From contig CAITLX010000303.1 in the NCBI GenBank assembly GCA_903893335.1, positions 1-9,852 of the forward strand: a DNA stretch of 9,852 bases. Direction: 5' to 3'. Each line of letters begins with the position of its first letter. Position 1 is the first letter of the stretch. Shown here piece after piece: positions 7,527-9,852 of this stretch. Origin of the DNA: an uncultured delta proteobacterium (GTDB lineage Bacteria > Myxococcota_A > Polyangia > Polyangiales > Polyangiaceae). The notes below the pieces were generated by a model, which was given only the letters and a program-made list of their open reading frames with translations, was not told the DNA's origin and did no database searches. A program made the translations under genes and the position numbers.

Positions 7527-8624
7527 GTGCGCGTCGACCTCTTCGACTACGATCTCCCCGACGCCGCCATCGCGCGGCGGCCGACCGCTGCGCGGGACGG
7601 CGCGAGGATGCTCGTCGTCGATCCGCGCACCGACGCGCTCGAGGACCGCGGCGTCGCCGACCTGCCGGACCTCGTCCCCGAGGGCGCGCTCGTGGTCGTC
7701 AACGACACGCGTGTGCGCCGGGCGAGGCTGCTCGGGCGCAAGCGCGACACGGCGGGGCGGGTGGAGCTGCTGCTCGTGCGACGCATCGCGTCGTCCGAGG
7801 GTGGCGCACGCGAGGTGTGGGAGGCGCTCGGTCGCGCTTCGAAGCCGCTGCGCGAGGGGACGGTCGTGCTCGTCGGCGAGGGAGACGCGCTCTCGGCGCG
7901 CGTCGTCGCGCGCGACGCCGAGGCGCCCGGCGCCGCTCGCTTGCAGGTCGAGGTGACCTCGCGCGACGGCGGCCCGCTCGAGCCGCTCCTCGAGGCGCTG
8001 GGGCACGTGCCGCTCCCGCCGTACGTCGATCGCGAGGACGACGCGGACGACGCGGAGCGTTACCAGACCGTGTACGCGCGTCGCGCCGGCGCGATCGCGG
8101 CGCCCACCGCGGGGCTGCACCTGACCGACGCGGCCTTCGCGCGCTTCGAGGCGCGCCGCATCGCGGTCGCGCGCGTGACGCTGCACGTCGGGCTCGGTAC
8201 GTTTCAGCCTGTCGCCGTCGACGACCTCGACCGGCACCCGATGCACAGCGAGTGGTACGAGGTCCCCGCCGAGACCGCCGCGGCCGTCGCGGCGGCGCGC
8301 GAGCGCGGCGCGCCCGTCGTCGCGGTCGGCACGACGGTCGTGCGCGCGCTCGAGAGCGCGGCCGACCCCTCGGCTTCGGGGCGGGTGCTGGCGGGGCAGG
8401 GGGAGACGCGGCTGCTCATCCAGCCGGGCCATCGCTTCTCGGCGGTCGACGCGCTGATGACCAACTTTCACCTCCCGCGCTCCACGCTGCTCGCGCTCGT
8501 GTCGGCGTTCGCCGGGCGCGAGCGCGTCGCGCGGGCGTACGCCCAGGCGATCGCGCGCGGCTACCGCTTCTATTCGTACGGAGACGCCATGTGGATCCCC
8601 TCGCGCGCGACGGAGGCAGCGTGA
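7527..8624 (+). CDS. queA: S-adenosylmethionine:tRNA ribosyltransferase-isomerase QueA
   Basis: QueA transfers and isomerises the ribosyl group of S-adenosylmethionine onto preQ1 in tRNA, forming epoxyqueuosine, the penultimate intermediate of queuosine. The protein has 365 residues, slightly longer than the ~350-residue norm. Family signatures are clear: the N-terminal FDYDLPDAAIARRP with the following RDGARMLVVD, VVVNDTRVRRARL, RYQTVYARRAGAIAAPTAGLHLT, HVGLGTFQPV, MHSEWYEV, VGTTVVRALES, and the C-terminal TNFHLPRSTLLALVSAFAG and YRFYSYGDAMWI. The GTG at 7527 gives the canonical N-terminus and follows a TANNNT element by 7 nt; there is no Shine-Dalgarno. The stop codon overlaps the tgt start (GTGA), so the two enzymes are translationally coupled. 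Together they perform successive steps on the wobble base of GUN-anticodon tRNAs. Confidence 0.97.
   Translation: MRVDLFDYDLPDAAIARRPTAARDGARMLVVDPRTDALEDRGVADLPDLVPEGALVVVNDTRVRRARLLGRKRDTAGRVELLLVRRIASSEGGAREVWEALGRASKPLREGTVVLVGEGDALSARVVARDAEAPGAARLQVEVTSRDGGPLEPLLEALGHVPLPPYVDREDDADDAERYQTVYARRAGAIAAPTAGLHLTDAAFARFEARRIAVARVTLHVGLGTFQPVAVDDLDRHPMHSEWYEVPAETAAAVAAARERGAPVVAVGTTVVRALESAADPSASGRVLAGQGETRLLIQPGHRFSAVDALMTNFHLPRSTLLALVSAFAGRERVARAYAQAIARGYRFYSYGDAMWIPSRATEAA
8612..8616 (+). promoter_or_regulatory. Ribosome-binding site GGAGG for tgt
   Basis: GGAGG lies within the end of queA, 4 nt before the tgt GTG at 8621. It fixes the tgt start even though its frame stays open far upstream inside queA. 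Confidence 0.65.
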
Positions 8625-9748
8625 GCGGCCCGCGCACCCCCGGCTTCGCGTGGCGCGTGCTCGGCCAGGACGCCAACGCGCGCGCGGGCGTGCTCACCAC
8701 GCCGCACGGCGACGTGCCCACGCCCACGTTCATGCCCGTCGGCACGCAGGGCAGCGTCAAGACGCTCGCGCCCGCCGAGGTCGCCGCGACCGGCGCGCGC
8801 ATCGTGCTCGGCAACACCTACCACCTGTGGCTGCGCCCGGGCCCCGAGCTGATCGACTCGCTCGGTGGGCTGCATGGTTTCACGCGCTGGCCGCACGCGA
8901 TGCTCACCGACTCGGGCGGTTTCCAGGCGTTCTCGATGGCCGACCGCCGCTCGGTCTCCGAGGATGGCTTCGTCTTCCGCTCGCACCTCGACGGCTCGCG
9001 GCGCGCGCTCTCGCCGGAGGAGGCGATGCGCGTGCAGGGGCTGCTCGGCGCGGACATCGCGATGCAGCTCGACGTCTGCCCGCCCGGCGGCGCGCCGCGC
9101 GACGAGGTCGAGCGCGCGGTGGCGCAGACGACCCGCTGGGCCTCGCGCTGCCTCGCGTCGCGACGCGAGGGGCAGGCCGTGTTCGGCATCGTGCAGGGGG
9201 GCACGCACGTCGACCTCCGGCGCGCGCACGCCGACGAGCTCGGCGCGCTCCCGTTCGACGGCCTCGCGCTCGGCGGCTTCTCGGTCGGCGAGCCCGTCGA
9301 GTCGATGCACGCAGCCCTGCCCGAGGTGGCGCCGCACCTCGACCCGGAGCGGCCGCGTTACCTCATGGGGGTCGGCACGCCGCGCGATCTCCTCATCGCG
9401 ATCGGCGCGGGCGTCGACATGTTCGACTGCGTGCTGCCGACGCGCAACGCGCGCAACGGCCAGGCGCTCACGCGGCGCGGCCCGCTGGTCATCAAGCAGG
9501 CGCGCTACCGCGACGACCCGCGCCCCATCGACCCCGAGTGCGGCTGCGGCGCGTGCCGCGGAGGCTACTCGCGCGCCTACCTGCGCCACCTGTTCCTGGC
9601 GCGCGAGATCCTGGTGCTTCGCCTCCTGTCGGAGCACAACCTGTGGCTCTACGGGGAGATCGTCGCCGGAGCCCGCGCGGCCATCGTCGAGCGCCGCTAC
9701 GAGAGTTACTCTCGAGGGTGGCTCGAGGGCCTCTCCGAGGGGCAGTGA
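8621..9748 (+). CDS. tgt: tRNA-guanine transglycosylase
   Basis: Tgt exchanges guanine 34 for preQ1 in tRNAs with GUN anticodons, the step before QueA acts. The 375-residue length matches the usual bacterial enzyme. The N-terminus GFAWRVLGQDANARAGVL and GTQGSVKTLAP are typical. MLTDSGGFQAFS contains the catalytic Asp (Asp102-type), and FGIVQGG and GGFSVGEP form the base-binding site. MFDCVLPTRNARNG contains the nucleophilic Asp (Asp280-type). Zinc ligands are in ECGCGACRGG (CxCxxC) plus the His in SEHN 26 residues after the last Cys. All catalytic and zinc residues are present. The GTG start overlaps the queA stop by 4 nt and has GGAGG 4 nt upstream. The last gene of the operon is followed by an intergenic repeat array. 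Confidence 0.97.
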   Translation: MSGPRTPGFAWRVLGQDANARAGVLTTPHGDVPTPTFMPVGTQGSVKTLAPAEVAATGARIVLGNTYHLWLRPGPELIDSLGGLHGFTRWPHAMLTDSGGFQAFSMADRRSVSEDGFVFRSHLDGSRRALSPEEAMRVQGLLGADIAMQLDVCPPGGAPRDEVERAVAQTTRWASRCLASRREGQAVFGIVQGGTHVDLRRAHADELGALPFDGLALGGFSVGEPVESMHAALPEVAPHLDPERPRYLMGVGTPRDLLIAIGAGVDMFDCVLPTRNARNGQALTRRGPLVIKQARYRDDPRPIDPECGCGACRGGYSRAYLRHLFLAREILVLRLLSEHNLWLYGEIVAGARAAIVERRYESYSRGWLEGLSEGQ

Positions 9749-9778
9749 CCGGGTCACTTGGTCCGATTCCCCCCGGTC
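9747..9778 (+). terminator. Inverted repeat at the tgt stop codon, possible terminator
   Basis: GACCGGG (9747-9753) pairs perfectly with CCCGGTC (9772-9778) across an 18-nt loop, starting within the tgt stop codon. The position suits transcription termination or 3'-end protection. There is no T tract, and the right arm is also part of the repeat array, so the pairing may be incidental. Confidence 0.25.
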
Positions 9779-9852
9779 GAGCCGGGACACGGGGGCGATC
9801 GCTCGGGGTCGAGTCGGGACACTTGGTCCGATTCCCCCCCGGTCGAGCCGGG
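9755..9852. repeat. Intergenic direct-repeat array, cut by window edge
   Basis: CACTTGGTCCGATT, a run of C's and GGTCGAGCCGGG occur twice, at 9755-9786 (six C's) and 9820-9852 (seven C's), 65 nt apart and otherwise identical. Within the unit, GGTCGAGYCGGGACAC recurs at 9775 and 9807, and its start reappears at 9841, so there is an internal period of about 32-34 nt. Each complete unit contains CCCGG-TCGAG-CCGGG, able to form a 5-bp stem. The array reaches the end of the window, so its full length is unknown. No coding potential is seen. Confidence 0.7.

Noticed and set aside
7443..8471. Minus-strand open frame opposite queA
   Set aside because: Shadow of queA, with a composition of Arg/Glu/Asp/His and no recognisable domain.
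7817..8620. Apparent 268-residue N-terminal extension of tgt
   Set aside because: It is the out-of-frame reading of queA. The GTG at 8621 has a GGAGG ribosome-binding site and gives the standard Tgt length.
9758..9772. tRNA T-arm-like string GGTCCGATTCC in the repeat array
   Set aside because: The conserved TTC of a T-loop is TCC here, and there is no acceptor stem, anticodon arm or CCA end around it. It also recurs as part of a direct repeat.
9749..9852. Possible CRISPR array
   Set aside because: The repeats have no unique spacers of constant length, the units are interleaved with related sequence, and no cas gene is present.

Overview
The window is very GC-rich (about 70% or more by eye) with tightly packed bacterial genes and many GTG or leaderless-looking starts. 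An NtrC-type sigma-54 activator, two lipoprotein genes and a HExxH-type peptide-modification gene fit a member of Myxococcota (Polyangia/myxobacteria-like). That assignment is an inference from gene content and base composition; no rRNA or other phylogenetic marker is present. Much of the opposite strand is open only because of the GC bias, so long antisense frames were not accepted as genes.

Layout. (1) 1-917, minus: 5'-complete but 3'-truncated gene whose N-terminal 305 residues look like the HExxH-motif putative peptide beta-hydroxylase family; the window ends just before the expected HExxH. (2) A 101-nt divergent promoter region, then 1019-1981, plus: endonuclease/exonuclease/phosphatase (EEP) domain protein. 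(3) 2022-3605, plus: glucose-6-phosphate isomerase (pgi). (4) Convergent to it, on the minus strand, a two-gene lipoprotein operon: a phospholipase C/acid phosphatase-type phosphoesterase lipoprotein (4028-5407) overlapping a small lipoprotein of unknown function (3619-4056). (5) Divergent from that operon, 5569-6918, plus: NtrC-family response regulator (receiver, AAA+ with GAFTGA, Fis-type HTH). It is followed by a palindrome, a near-consensus sigma-54 -24/-12 promoter and a single-domain response regulator (7047-7430). (6) 7527-9748, plus: queA-tgt, two enzymes of queuosine tRNA modification, overlapping by 4 nt. (7) 9749-9852: an intergenic repeat array cut by the window edge. No gap between genes exceeds 300 bases.

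Regulation. Most transcription-unit starts have a TANNNT hexamer just upstream, four of them 7-8 nt before the start codon, which suggests leaderless transcripts. The clearest regulatory circuit is the sigma-54 activator gene followed by a candidate enhancer site and sigma-54 promoter in front of the second response regulator. No histidine kinase is present, so both regulators are orphans within this window.

Most of the content is housekeeping (pgi, queA, tgt) or widespread families. The parts worth a second look are the regulatory module at 6928-7046, the recurrent start-proximal promoter motif, the truncated HExxH gene, the overlapping lipoprotein pair and the terminal repeats. I see no defence system, CRISPR array, RNA gene or complete mobile element.
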